In this document: in pieces, positions 52,499-60,785 of the stretch | How the letters are laid out: every line of letters begins with the position of its first letter | Position numbering within the stretch: the first letter of the stretch is position 1 | DNA from: Verrucomicrobiota bacterium | GTDB taxonomy: Bacteria > Verrucomicrobiota > Verrucomicrobiia > Opitutales > Opitutaceae | Length of the DNA stretch: 64,000 nt | NCBI GenBank assembly: GCA_023446735.1 | Contig: JAEXPQ010000027.1 | Span: 1-64,000, forward strand | Direction: 5' to 3' | Made by a program: the position numbers and the translations under genes | Notes under the pieces: generated by a model | The model's database searches: none | Told to the model about the DNA's origin: nothing | Seen by the model: the letters and a program-made list of their open reading frames with translations, nothing else

Positions 52499-52734
52499 CG
52501 TTTCACGATCTTGACCGACTTGGCGTCGGCCTCGTCCTGCTCGATCCAAGCCTTCACTTTCGCGCGCGGCAGATCGCGGATCGGCACGGGAATGGCCGGA
52601 TGCAGGAGGATCCCGTCCGGGCGCTCCTCGAAGATGATGATCGCCTGGGAATTCTTCGTGAGGCCGAGCTTGCGGCGGATCTGGATGGGCAGCGTGAGCG
52701 TGCCGCGGGAGGAGACGTTGGCGACGGCGGGCAT
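52495..52734 (-). CDS. AbrB/MazE/SpoVT-type antitoxin
   Basis: From the ATG at 52,734 this is a 79-residue protein: the N-terminal swapped-hairpin DNA-binding domain (ANVSSRGTLTLPIQIRRKLGLTKNSQAIII) and a C-terminal helix (RAKVKAWIEQDEADAK) that should neutralise the PIN toxin encoded immediately downstream. A perfect 8-base inverted repeat covers its start codon, consistent with autorepression. The open frame continues upstream to 52,848, but only the later start leaves the operator outside the protein. Confidence 0.9.
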   Translation of the reverse strand: MPAVANVSSRGTLTLPIQIRRKLGLTKNSQAIIIFEERPDGILLHPAIPVPIRDLPRAKVKAWIEQDEADAKSVKIVKR

Positions 52735-52757
52735 GCAGAAATACTGCAATTCTGCAT
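52733..52757. promoter_or_regulatory. Inverted repeat at the antitoxin start (probable operator)
   Basis: ATGCAGAA (52,733-52,740) and TTCTGCAT (52,750-52,757) are perfect inverted copies nine bases apart, with a third TGCA word in the spacer. They cover the antitoxin start codon and its ribosome-binding region on the minus strand. Confidence 0.65.
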
Positions 52758-52852
52758 TTCGGCCGTCAAGCCGCCCGGAGGGTGTCTGGACCTTACCGGG
52801 CCGACGACGCCCCTCCGTGGGGCCGAATCGCTGGTGCGGGAGAGGCATCGCG

Positions 52853-53575
52853 CTACGCCGGCGATGGATCGCGTTTGGTGGCGAGGGCGAACAACTCCCG
52901 CAACCGCCGCTGGAAGCCCGGCCGGGTGACGCCGGTGGGCGTGATGTGCACGTAGCCGTTTTGCATGGCGTAGTTCACGAGTGCGCCCTTCTGGTGGAGG
53001 CGGAGTTTCGCCATGATGGCCTTCCGGTGCGTGTTGACCGTATGGGGCGAGAGCCCGAGCAGATCGGCCGCTTCTTGGTCGTCGCACCCGTCACCGATGA
53101 CCGCCAGGACGATCTGCTCCTTCTCGGTGAGCTCATCGCGGGTGAAGTTGCTGTGGGGCTTGAGGAGCGGCTCGAACCCCGGGCTGATGTAGGGCAGGTG
53201 AGCGAGCACACGGTCGATGGCGACGGGGAGGTTGTTCAACCCTTCTTCGATCCCGTCGTAGATGCCGTCGAAACGCATTTGCCGGAGCATCGCGCACGTG
53301 CGGCTGTCCTTGCGCGACGTCACGACGAGGATCGGTTGCGCGCGTTTCAGGAACGGTTCGAGGTGTTCGAGCCCGTCCATATCGGTGAGCATCACACCGG
53401 TGACAAACAAGTCGGGCGGGCGGGCTTGGATCGATTCGAGGGCGGCGAAGCCGAGGTGATACACGAGCACCTCGGCGTTGTGCCAGTGTTCGCGGATGGC
53501 CCGGCTGATCAGTTCGCCGTAGAGGCGGTCGGCTTTGAGGACGACGATTTGCAGTGCATCTTGCTTGGACAACAT
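52853..53575 (-). CDS. LuxR-family regulator with a degenerate (non-phosphorylatable) receiver domain
   Basis: From the ATG at 53,575 this is a 240-residue protein. The first 125 residues have receiver-domain layout (IVVLKADRLYGELISRAI, then PPDLFVTGVMLTDMDGLEHL and ILVVTSRKDSRT). The position that should be the phosphorylated aspartate is G60, and the N-terminal acidic pair is reduced to one D. The C-terminal helix-turn-helix (LTEKEQIVLAVIGDGCDDQEAADLLGLSPHTVNTHRKAIMAKL) is intact. It starts two bases after the stop of the Clp-type ATPase gene, so the two are co-expressed. It probably regulates transfer genes by a phosphorylation-independent route; no kinase is encoded nearby in this operon. 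Confidence 0.85.
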   Translation of the reverse strand: MLSKQDALQIVVLKADRLYGELISRAIREHWHNAEVLVYHLGFAALESIQARPPDLFVTGVMLTDMDGLEHLEPFLKRAQPILVVTSRKDSRTCAMLRQMRFDGIYDGIEEGLNNLPVAIDRVLAHLPYISPGFEPLLKPHSNFTRDELTEKEQIVLAVIGDGCDDQEAADLLGLSPHTVNTHRKAIMAKLRLHQKGALVNYAMQNGYVHITPTGVTRPGFQRRLRELFALATKRDPSPA

Positions 53576-53577
53576 CT

Positions 53578-54483
53578 TCAGGGGGCGGGGGGCCTGAGCT
53601 GGAGTTGTAGACCGTCGGGGGAGGGGAGCAGACGACCGGTGCCGGCCTCGCCGGCCAGCAGCGCGGTGGCGAGGGCGTTGCGCACGAGCAGTTCGGTGGC
53701 GTCGCGCATCGGACGCGCGCCGAGTCGTTCGTTGTAGCCGAGGCGCACCACGGCATCGGTGACGCCGGGCTCGGGTTGCAGATCGAAGCCCCGGTCGGCC
53801 AGCGCGTGGCACTCGTTCACCACCATGCCGAGGGCGATCCGACACTGGGCCTCGTAGTCGAGGCGGCTGAAGACGACCGTGAGCGTGATGCGCGCGAAGA
53901 TCTCCGGTCGCAGCTCCCGTTGGGCATCGTGCCGGACGAGCCGCTCCATCGTCTCGTGCTTCGACTTGCGCAGCGCCATGATGCGCTGGGCGCCGATGTT
54001 GCTGGTGAGCACGACATACCAGTCCGAGAAATCCAGCATCCGGTTGCGGCCGGTCGTGAGGCGGGCGGCATCGAGGAGCTGGAGCAGGACGTCTAGAATC
54101 CGCGGATGCGCCTTTTCGATTTCGTCGAAGAGCAACGTGCCGCGGCCGTCACAGGCATCGAACCCCTCGGCGATCCGCCCCGGCTCTTCGGCGGTACCGA
54201 GCAACAGCCCGAGCCGATCGGGTGTCTGATATTCGGACATGTCGAGGCGCACGACGCGGTCGGGCCCGACCAGTTCCTCGGTGAAGCGCAGCGTCAGCTC
54301 GGTCTTGCCAACGCCGGTTGGCCCGAGGAACAGGAAGCTGGCGCGCGGTCGCCCGCGGGTGCTCAACCCCAATTCGCCGTGCTGCAGGCGTTCGGCGACG
54401 CGGTCGATCACCTGGTCCTGCCCCGTGAGGTGCGCCTTCAGACGCGCCGGCAGCGCACGCAATTGTTCGCGTGAAGTTCCCAT
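53578..54483 (-). CDS. Clp-type AAA+ ATPase of the conjugation operon
   Basis: From the ATG at 54,483 this is a 301-residue single AAA+ module resembling the second ATPase domain of ClpA/ClpB. Walker A GPTGVGKTE is at 54-62, Walker B LLFDEIEKAH at 117-126, sensor 1 VLTSNIGA near 158, the arginine-finger region LRPEIFARI near 195, and sensor 2 GARPMRD near 265. It lacks the N-terminal Clp domain, the first ATPase domain and an obvious ClpP-binding loop. It could unfold or remodel a transfer protein. It is not a standard member of VirB-type systems and lies between the lipoprotein and the atypical regulator. Confidence 0.87.
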   Translation of the reverse strand: MGTSREQLRALPARLKAHLTGQDQVIDRVAERLQHGELGLSTRGRPRASFLFLGPTGVGKTELTLRFTEELVGPDRVVRLDMSEYQTPDRLGLLLGTAEEPGRIAEGFDACDGRGTLLFDEIEKAHPRILDVLLQLLDAARLTTGRNRMLDFSDWYVVLTSNIGAQRIMALRKSKHETMERLVRHDAQRELRPEIFARITLTVVFSRLDYEAQCRIALGMVVNECHALADRGFDLQPEPGVTDAVVRLGYNERLGARPMRDATELLVRNALATALLAGEAGTGRLLPSPDGLQLQLRPPAP

Positions 54484-54501
54484 TATCCGCACTCCCGTTC
54501 T

Positions 54502-55065
54502 CTAGTTTTCGTTGTCCGTTGGTTGGCCGGGCTCCGCGGAAGGCAGCGGAGGAACCGCAGCCACGGCGCCGGACGACGCGGGCAAACGTTCGGCCGCCAG
54601 TTGTTCGCGCAGCGCCTTCGTATTGGTGCTCTCACGCACCAGTACCCGATACTGCTCCTGCATCTTCCGGCCGGTCTCCTTCATCGACTCTTGCAGGGCC
54701 TTCAGCTCGGCCGTCACGGTCCGCTGTGTGGCCAGCTCCGCGGCGAGTTCCGTGCTCGGCGGCAGCGGTGCGCAACTCGCGGGCCCGAACGATTCTCGCG
54801 GAGCGGTTGCGAGCCACGAGTCGAACGAAGCCGGGACGACTGTGCGCCGGTACAGCGTGTGCGCGGCGTGCACCAGCGCCGCGTCTTCGGCGTCGCGATA
54901 CGGGGCGACCGAATAGGGTGTGAACGCCGTCGTTGTGACCGGCGGCGCGTTGGGGATTGGGGCCGGTGGCGGAATGCCAGGCGGTGCCGAAGCGTTGTGC
55001 TCCAGGCCGACGCTGGTGCAGCCGGCGAGGAGCAGCGGGAGGAACACGAAGCGGGCAGGGTTCAT
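54502..55065 (-). CDS. Proline-rich lipoprotein of the conjugation operon
   Basis: This 187-residue protein has a lipoprotein signal ending LLLAGC (cysteine 16). A proline/alanine-rich region of about 40 residues follows, then a helical stretch (AELATQRTVTAELKALQESMKETGRKMQEQYRVLV) likely to form a coiled-coil. It directly follows virB10 (one base gap), where VirB7-like lipoproteins are often encoded. It could anchor the outer-membrane part of the channel; this is inferred from position only. Confidence 0.7.
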   Translation of the reverse strand: MNPARFVFLPLLLAGCTSVGLEHNASAPPGIPPPAPIPNAPPVTTTAFTPYSVAPYRDAEDAALVHAAHTLYRRTVVPASFDSWLATAPRESFGPASCAPLPPSTELAAELATQRTVTAELKALQESMKETGRKMQEQYRVLVRESTNTKALREQLAAERLPASSGAVAAVPPLPSAEPGQPTDNEN

Positions 55066-55066
55066 T

Positions 55067-56191
55067 TCATCCTCGGGTTGGTGTGGTTGTCGGTGGAGAT
55101 GAGGTCGGCTGCTGGGACGTGGGGTGTGCGTTCGTTGCGGCGACGGCCGCAGTGCTCGGATCCACGGGGCTCAGGACGTACACGTAGAACTCCTTTCCAG
55201 CGGCGACGCGGACGAAGTACCCGTTCTCCTCGAGATCCCGCAACGTGCGCTGGGCGTACAGGTCGAACACATTGCCTGCGCCTTCGCGCAGCCCGTTCGA
55301 GACGGACCCGGTGATCGTCGTACCGAGCGCGGTCTGCGTGCGGTCCTGCGTGCCGCGGGCGAATCCGCTCAGCGCCGAAGCCGCGAGCAGTTTGAGTTCC
55401 TGGAAGTCGTCGGTGGCGAGGAGGCGCCCCTTGATGCCGGCCGAGCCGTCGGTGATGCCGAAGCCTGCGGTGTCGTGGTCGTATTCGCGATCCAGCGCCA
55501 CGCCGGAAAAACGAAGCTCGCGCCCGTTCTGCCAGACGAACCGCCAGGCGCCCGCCGCGGTGACGCGGTCGCGCAGCCGGCCGGCGGCCGCCGTGCCGTG
55601 CACCAGTGTGTTGGCGGGGATCACCAGCCGTCCGTTCTGCCAGACATCCTCTAGGAGGAGCGCGATGAGGGGCGTTTCGAGGTTCGCGCTGTCGACCGTG
55701 TTCACGAGTTTGCACTTCAGAAGCGTGCCGAACGGGATGAAGCGTTCGGGCTCAAGCGGCCTGCTCGCGGTGGGGCGTGGCGGCTCCGGTACATAACCGG
55801 CGAGGAGCGATGGGTAGCGGAGCTTGCGCGGCGTGGCGGGAGGTGGCGCCGCGGCACGGACACTATTCGGTGCTGGTGTCCGGGGCGGAGGCGCGACGAC
55901 CGGAGGCGGTCGGAACGGGACGATGCCATTGCTGACTTTTGAGCTGTCGTTGGACTCGCCCGTTGGACCCCGGACCTCCTGCGGCAGTCCGTTTTCCAGC
56001 CCTTGATCGAGGGGAATCCGCACGCGCCCGAGTTCGATCTCCCGCTTGCGTTGCACCTCCACCGCTTTCGCGGCCTCGGCTTCGGAACGGTGGCGACCGT
56101 ACAGCCAGAGCCCGATGAAGAGCACCGCGACGAAGAGCACGAAGAGCCCGAAACGGCTGCGCAGACTATCGGTGAGGCGGCGCGGGCTCAT
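55067..56191 (-). CDS. virB10: VirB10/TrbI-like type IV secretion protein
   Basis: This 374-residue protein has a short cytosolic N-terminus, a single membrane helix (about 14-31), a proline-rich periplasmic linker (about 85-150) and the conserved VirB10 C-terminal domain: RFIPFGTLLKCKLVNTVDSANLETPLIALLLEDVWQNGRLVIPANTLVHG, followed by the domain end near FYVYVLSPV. VirB10 bridges inner and outer membranes in the conjugation channel. The start overlaps the upstream VirB9-like gene by four bases (ATGA). Confidence 0.9.
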   Translation of the reverse strand: MSPRRLTDSLRSRFGLFVLFVAVLFIGLWLYGRHRSEAEAAKAVEVQRKREIELGRVRIPLDQGLENGLPQEVRGPTGESNDSSKVSNGIVPFRPPPVVAPPPRTPAPNSVRAAAPPPATPRKLRYPSLLAGYVPEPPRPTASRPLEPERFIPFGTLLKCKLVNTVDSANLETPLIALLLEDVWQNGRLVIPANTLVHGTAAAGRLRDRVTAAGAWRFVWQNGRELRFSGVALDREYDHDTAGFGITDGSAGIKGRLLATDDFQELKLLAASALSGFARGTQDRTQTALGTTITGSVSNGLREGAGNVFDLYAQRTLRDLEENGYFVRVAAGKEFYVYVLSPVDPSTAAVAATNAHPTSQQPTSSPPTTTPTRG

Positions 56192-57087
56192 GGCGTCGTG
56201 GTGGTTGTTGCGGTGGCGTTGGCCGCGACGGCCACCTCCACCGGCGCCGTGTTGATGAGGATCGTGAACGCGTTTTGCGCGCTCAGGTCGTTGCGCGTGC
56301 CGTCCGGCAGCCCGACGACTGCAAACTCCGCCGGGGCGCTCTCGCCGGGATCGAGATGCAGCGGCCCATTGGCGATGGACTGGGTAAAACGCTCGGGGCC
56401 GACACGGGCGGCGAATGTCTCCGGGGCGAGGGCGAGCGGGTGGTCGCCGGTATTGCGCAACCGCAGCAAAAACACGACGGCGTCCTCCCGGGCGAAGCGG
56501 TAGACCTCGTCGACGGCGATTTCCAGGTCGGGCAGGGTGGTGGTGCGTTGCGGGGCGTAGTGCGTCACCTCCGCGACGGTTTCCGGCAGCACGCGGGCCA
56601 GCACCGGAAACGCGCGCGCGCGGTCGAGCAGGCTCAATCCGATGCGCGGCGAGAACCGCACCGTCGCGGGCGGACCGTCGACCTGCCTCGCCGCCGGCGA
56701 TTCGTTGCGGCTGAAAATTGCGCTGGCGACCGCGTCGGCCTCGACGCTGTGCAATTCGACCACGTAGGCGGCGCCTTCGTAAATCAAGGTGAGCCGCCCG
56801 ACCGCATCCGGCCGCAGGCTCTGCACGAGGACGAAATTCGCGCCAGGGGCGTGTGTGACGTGAAACCGCAGCGCCGCGTTCTCCTCGATTTCGACGGAGC
56901 CTTTGCCGTCGTCGATCAGCAGATCGGCACCGGCCACGGCCGTGAGCGGTCCGGGAAACACCAGGGTCGTGACCTCGCGCGAGATTGGGAGATCGACGGC
57001 GCGGCGCGGATCAAGAACCAGTTCGCGGATCGGCTGGGCTTGCAACGCCGAGGCGGCGGCAAGCAAGAACGTGACAGTTCTCCACAT
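56188..57087 (-). CDS. VirB9/TrbG-like type IV secretion protein
   Basis: This 299-residue protein has a signal peptide (MWRTVTFLLAAASALQAQ) and an all-beta N-terminal domain (ISREVTTLVFPGPLTAVAGADLL, then FHVTHAPGANFVLVQSLRPD and LTLIYEGAAYVVELH), the arrangement seen in VirB9/TrbG/TraN outer-membrane components. The C-terminal part carries another beta domain (VYRFAREDAVVFLLRLRNTGDHPLAL). It is encoded directly before virB10, as expected. The assignment rests on order, length and secondary-structure pattern more than on exact motifs. Confidence 0.72.
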   Translation of the reverse strand: MWRTVTFLLAAASALQAQPIRELVLDPRRAVDLPISREVTTLVFPGPLTAVAGADLLIDDGKGSVEIEENAALRFHVTHAPGANFVLVQSLRPDAVGRLTLIYEGAAYVVELHSVEADAVASAIFSRNESPAARQVDGPPATVRFSPRIGLSLLDRARAFPVLARVLPETVAEVTHYAPQRTTTLPDLEIAVDEVYRFAREDAVVFLLRLRNTGDHPLALAPETFAARVGPERFTQSIANGPLHLDPGESAPAEFAVVGLPDGTRNDLSAQNAFTILINTAPVEVAVAANATATTTTTP

Positions 57088-57096
57088 ACGGTCTCC

Positions 57097-57759
57097 TCAT
57101 GTTTTCACGGGTTCGACTTGGAACGCCGCGACGGCTGTGGGAAACCGCCCGTTGCGCGTGAGGTCCGGGTTGACCAGGAACTTGAAACGGACCCGGTAAT
57201 GCAGGACCTCGGTGATGGGGGCGCCGCGGAAGGCGCCCACGCGGATCAGCTGGACCTCGGCCGAGGTGTAGAACGCGTTGTCGCGGGCGCTGAGCACCTC
57301 GGGCGTTCCGACCTCTACTTTCTGGTGCAGGGATTTGGCCTCGAATTCCTCCTTGGAGCGGTTGAGCGCAGTCTGTGCCGCCGCCGCCGCGTCGCGCAGA
57401 AAGAGCTGCTTGAACAGCTCGGGGTTGTCGAGGCCCTGCGGGTTGCGTTCGAAAAGCGCCTTGCAGGCGAGCTTGGTTTGCATCGCGTGCAGATCCTTCG
57501 CCTGCTGGATATCGACGACGGGAGAGACGTAGTAGGTTCCGAGGCTGTCGATGAGCACGACGTCCCGCTGGCGCGTGAACTTGTCGATCAACCGTTGCCG
57601 GTCCCAGACCGACCAGCCCCACGCGGCGACAGCGATCAGGAACCACACCAAGGGTTGCCGGCGTTGACGGTCGAAGATCGTCAACAGCGACGAACGTGGC
57701 CGGCCGAACGGCGAGGTGCTCGGCGGTGTGCGTGGGACGGTGGCGGCCGTGGCTTCCAT
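57097..57759 (-). CDS. VirB8/TrbF-like inner-membrane assembly factor
   Basis: This 220-residue protein has a 35-residue cytosolic start, one membrane helix (PLVWFLIAVAAWGWSVW, about 36-52) and a periplasmic domain of mixed helix and strand consistent with the NTF2-like fold of VirB8. It lies between the VirB6- and VirB9-like genes, the usual place for virB8. The product should help assemble the channel at the inner membrane. The assignment comes from topology and position. Confidence 0.68.
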   Translation of the reverse strand: MEATAATVPRTPPSTSPFGRPRSSLLTIFDRQRRQPLVWFLIAVAAWGWSVWDRQRLIDKFTRQRDVVLIDSLGTYYVSPVVDIQQAKDLHAMQTKLACKALFERNPQGLDNPELFKQLFLRDAAAAAQTALNRSKEEFEAKSLHQKVEVGTPEVLSARDNAFYTSAEVQLIRVGAFRGAPITEVLHYRVRFKFLVNPDLTRNGRFPTAVAAFQVEPVKT

Positions 57760-57764
57760 GGCGT

Positions 57765-57983
57765 CTATCCTTTCCGGGGTGGAGGTCTGTCGGGGTGAGG
57801 CGGCGAGGCATGCGGTGCCGCGACGGCCCCGTGCGTTGGCTGCGATTGAGACCCTGCTTGCTCCAGTCCGCGCAAGAATTCCCCGAGGTTCTGGGCGAGG
57901 CTTTCCTCCGCCGCAGCAAGGCGTTGCTCCGCTCTCGCGGATCGTTCGAGGGCTTCGGTGTGTCTTCGATTGAGTGGAAACAT
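57765..57983 (-). CDS. Small hypothetical protein in the conjugation operon
   Basis: From the ATG at 57,983 this is a 72-residue product with a helix rich in alanine, glutamate and arginine (HTEALERSARAEQRLAAAEESLAQNLGEFLRGLEQ), then a disordered proline/histidine tail. It occupies the gap between the VirB6-like stop (57,988) and the VirB8-like start (57,759), with short spacers, which supports it as real. I recognise no family. Confidence 0.55.
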   Translation of the reverse strand: MFPLNRRHTEALERSARAEQRLAAAEESLAQNLGEFLRGLEQAGSQSQPTHGAVAAPHASPPHPDRPPPRKG

Positions 57984-57987
57984 ATGG

Positions 57988-59169
57988 CTAGATTTCGAGA
58001 GCGGCCTTGTTCGGGTCGTCCTCATGCGGCTGTTGATCAAACCCGCTTCGGCTTTGCCGCATACTCCGAGCGTGTTGGGAAAATATTGAGGCCATCGTTT
58101 CGGCGGCGGCAGCGCGGCGGTTGCCCGCGCTGGCGCTGAGCTCGGCGGCTTCGGTATTCCGCCGCACGAAGCGCCCTTGGTGGAGCCCGGATAGCCCGAT
58201 CAATGCCGCAGTGGTTGTGCGCGCTGAACCCCCGCCTCGCATCGCCGATTCGGTGCCCGCTGACACCGTGCCCACAGTAGCCGCAGCCAAGACCGCAGGT
58301 ACTGTCACTCCGGCTGCGGTTGCGGCTACGGCGGCGCCGGTGCCACCCAAGAAGGCCGACTGCGCAACGCCACCGAATCCCTGTGCGAATGCGGCCGCCG
58401 GATTTGCACCCATCAGAAGAATCTTGGTGGTTATCCAGGGAGCGAGGAACGAGCTGATGACGATCCACGACCCAACAAGCAGCACCGTCAGGCCCGGTAC
58501 GGCGAGGGGAGCTCCACCCACGACGATCGGCACCAAGCTTGCCGCCGCCGCCGCTTGTAACATCGCATTTGTGACGACGGCCGCCATCACCCAGCCGAGC
58601 GGCCAGCAGACCAAGGCGATAAGGCCGAGCAGGTATTTTTGCGCCACGCCAACCATTGGTCGGAGCATGAAGAACGAGAGAAAGACCGGACTTAGCGCCC
58701 ATCCCGCAGTAAGGAGCACGCCTCCGATCAATTTGATCACGTACTGAATTCCCCAAGCCAGCCAACCAAACAGCCAGAAGAATGCATAGCAGAATGCCGT
58801 TCCGATCGACTCGGTCCCCCAGATGATGTCCCAAACGCTGGTGTCAGGATCGCTGGGCGCTTTGCCTGCGATGAACTCGATAAAGCGTTCGTCAACCTTC
58901 GATGGGTCGATTCCCAACATCGCAGAAAATGCGAACACGATGTCGTTCAGGCGCATCAGCCATTCGCGGATGAAGACCGTACTTAGGCCGATGAAGAAGA
59001 CCTTCGTCAGGATCCAGACGAACGCTCCGGCGTCAGGGCGACCGCGCACGACCTGAAACACCATTCCCGCCACGACGATAATGCTTCCGAGGAACGCGCA
59101 CCCTCCCCACAGGTTCGAGAGACCGTCGAAGAATGCGGGCGGAAGAATGCTGTCGGCTGGTGCAGCCAT
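57988..59169 (-). CDS. VirB6/TrbL-like polytopic membrane protein
   Basis: From the ATG at 59,169 (or 59,175) this is a 393-residue protein with about seven hydrophobic segments between residues 15 and 315 and a hydrophilic C-terminal tail rich in serine, alanine and arginine. This is the VirB6/TrbL layout, an inner-membrane component at the base of the channel. Tryptophan-rich stretches (AFFWLFGWLAWGIQYVIKLIGGVLL) and a charged loop with the segment SVWDIIWGTESIG are notable. It lies between a small lipoprotein gene and the small hypothetical gene. Confidence 0.8.
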   Translation of the reverse strand: MAAPADSILPPAFFDGLSNLWGGCAFLGSIIVVAGMVFQVVRGRPDAGAFVWILTKVFFIGLSTVFIREWLMRLNDIVFAFSAMLGIDPSKVDERFIEFIAGKAPSDPDTSVWDIIWGTESIGTAFCYAFFWLFGWLAWGIQYVIKLIGGVLLTAGWALSPVFLSFFMLRPMVGVAQKYLLGLIALVCWPLGWVMAAVVTNAMLQAAAAASLVPIVVGGAPLAVPGLTVLLVGSWIVISSFLAPWITTKILLMGANPAAAFAQGFGGVAQSAFLGGTGAAVAATAAGVTVPAVLAAATVGTVSAGTESAMRGGGSARTTTAALIGLSGLHQGRFVRRNTEAAELSASAGNRRAAAAETMASIFSQHARSMRQSRSGFDQQPHEDDPNKAALEI

Positions 59170-59183
59170 GACCATTCGTTCGT

Positions 59184-59429
59184 TTAGGGATTGGCCGGGG
59201 CAGGGGGCTCGTTGTCCGCCCCCTGCGGGCTGTCGGTTGGCTCGTTCAACTTGAAGAACGGGCGCGATTTGAATGCCTTCGGCAGCGCTTCCATCTCCCT
59301 TCGCGCGGCTTCGGCGCGGGCTTTGGCTTCCGCCTCGGCCTTGGCACGGCGCGCTTCGGCTTCGCGGTCCGTGCAACCGCAGGCGCACAGCACGGCGAGA
59401 ATCGCAGCAATCATCACGGACAGTTTCAT
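59184..59429 (-). CDS. Small lipoprotein with charged helix
   Basis: This 81-residue product has a lipoprotein signal (AVLCACGC, acylated cysteine at 19). A long helix of alanine, glutamate and arginine repeats follows (AEARRAKAEAEAKARAEAARREME), then a proline-rich end. It could be an entry-exclusion or VirB7-like factor, judging only from its position between the VirB5- and VirB6-like genes. Confidence 0.75.
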   Translation of the reverse strand: MKLSVMIAAILAVLCACGCTDREAEARRAKAEAEAKARAEAARREMEALPKAFKSRPFFKLNEPTDSPQGADNEPPAPANP

Positions 59430-59469
59430 GGCTCCTCCTCGTTGACTCGTGGTGCCGGTGTCCGGGCAC

Positions 59470-60282
59470 CTACGGCGCCAAGCGACGCTCCGAGACGTAC
59501 TGGAGCAGGCACTCGTAGCTCGGCTTGAAGGCGGTCGTCACTTTGCGGGACTCCTCCTGCGCGAGACGGCTGCGCGCTTCGGCTTGGGCTTTCTCCTCCG
59601 CGGCGGCCATCGCCTCCGCCTCGGCCGTTTTCACCTGCACCTCGGTGGCACTCATCTCGACCTCGGCGTCGAGCGCGGCGAGTTCGCCGTACTGGGCGTC
59701 CAGCAGCGCGGCGAGCTTCTGTTGTTCGGCCACGGTGGTCGCGCCCTGCAACGCATCGCTGGTGCGACCGATGGCGCGTTTGAGGTCCTCGCGGCGACGA
59801 TAGATGTCGTCCTGCACTGTCCGATAACCGTCGACCGAGGCCACGATGGCGTGGGCGTTCTTGTAGACTCTTTCGTCTCGCAGGATGGTGCCGCCGTCGA
59901 AGTCCGGAAAGTCGGGGGTGATCTCTCGGAATAGCCCGTCGCGGGTGTCGCCGAACAGGCCGCGTCCGTCGATCTGCGGCAACGTCTGCGACCAGCTCCG
60001 GATTTGCGTGGGTAAATCCAGATCGAGGCGGAAGTCCGAGAACCCGACCAGATTGCGGACCGACGCCATGTCGCCCAGGCGCTGGAGCTGGGTTTCAAAC
60101 TGCCGGATCTGCTGGACCTGGTTGCTGATCTGCTGGGCCTGTTTGGCAATCTGCTCGGTCAGCGCCGCGTAGTTGGTGACGCTCTGCTGGAGGTTCGCGA
60201 CGTCGAACACAGCCCATTGTGCGAAGACCGTCGTGCCGCCGATGAACAGCAGGGCGAAGAGGGGGAGGGCTCGGGTTTTCAT
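59470..60282 (-). CDS. VirB5/TrbJ-like secreted component
   Basis: This 270-residue protein has a signal peptide (ending near TTVFA) and is otherwise mostly helical: WAVFDVANLQQSVTNYAALTEQIAKQAQQISNQVQQIRQFETQLQRLGD is the hallmark N-terminal region of TrbJ/VirB5, minor components of the pilus tip. A second long helix rich in alanine and glutamate lies near 190-245, and the C-terminus ends in a short cysteine-containing segment. It overlaps the preceding gene by four bases. Confidence 0.88.
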   Translation of the reverse strand: MKTRALPLFALLFIGGTTVFAQWAVFDVANLQQSVTNYAALTEQIAKQAQQISNQVQQIRQFETQLQRLGDMASVRNLVGFSDFRLDLDLPTQIRSWSQTLPQIDGRGLFGDTRDGLFREITPDFPDFDGGTILRDERVYKNAHAIVASVDGYRTVQDDIYRRREDLKRAIGRTSDALQGATTVAEQQKLAALLDAQYGELAALDAEVEMSATEVQVKTAEAEAMAAAEEKAQAEARSRLAQEESRKVTTAFKPSYECLLQYVSERRLAP

Positions 60283-60767
60283 TGGTGATCCTTGGGCATG
60301 ACCACACGAATCACTCGCGTGGTCGGTTCACGGTGGACGCCGTCCCGGTCTGTCGCCGGGACCGGGATTTCGTAGTAGGTCTCCTCGTAGCCGTCTGCGG
60401 TGCGGGCACGCTGATTGTCGCGAGCGATCCAGTACTGCTGTTTCACCGCGTCGGACTGGCCCTTCTCGTAGCCCGAGGTGAACGCATCGCGTTGGGCCTG
60501 ATTGTTGAAGTGATTGATCGTTTCGCCGACGACGTAGCCTGCCGCCGCGCCGATGGCGGCGTTGCGCGCCTTGTCACCGCCCCGGTGCGCTCCGATGTAG
60601 CCACCGGCGGCGGTGGTCGCCGCTGTGGTGGCGAGGTTGCGGGTTCGGCCTGCGGTCGTGGCGTTGGCGGTCGTGCAACCGGGAGCGGCAAGGAGCACGA
60701 TCACGATAAGGGCGATGGCGAAAAGGTACGGCTGGAAGAAACTCAGGGTGTTGAGAAGACGTTCCAT
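60279..60767 (-). CDS. Glycine-zipper lipoprotein-like protein of the conjugation operon
   Basis: This 162-residue protein begins with a hydrophobic segment and a cysteine after AAPG (about residue 31). A glycine/alanine-rich zipper segment follows (TAAGGYIGAHRGGDKARNAAIGAAAGYVVGE), typical of small envelope proteins that insert into membranes. The C-terminal half is hydrophilic with charged and tyrosine residues (EETYYEIPVP). I infer an outer-membrane or periplasmic accessory role in transfer. The stop overlaps the start of the VirB5-like gene. Confidence 0.7.
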   Translation of the reverse strand: MERLLNTLSFFQPYLFAIALIVIVLLAAPGCTTANATTAGRTRNLATTAATTAAGGYIGAHRGGDKARNAAIGAAAGYVVGETINHFNNQAQRDAFTSGYEKGQSDAVKQQYWIARDNQRARTADGYEETYYEIPVPATDRDGVHREPTTRVIRVVMPKDHQ

Positions 60768-60785
60768 GTTCTTGTCCTCCGGGGT

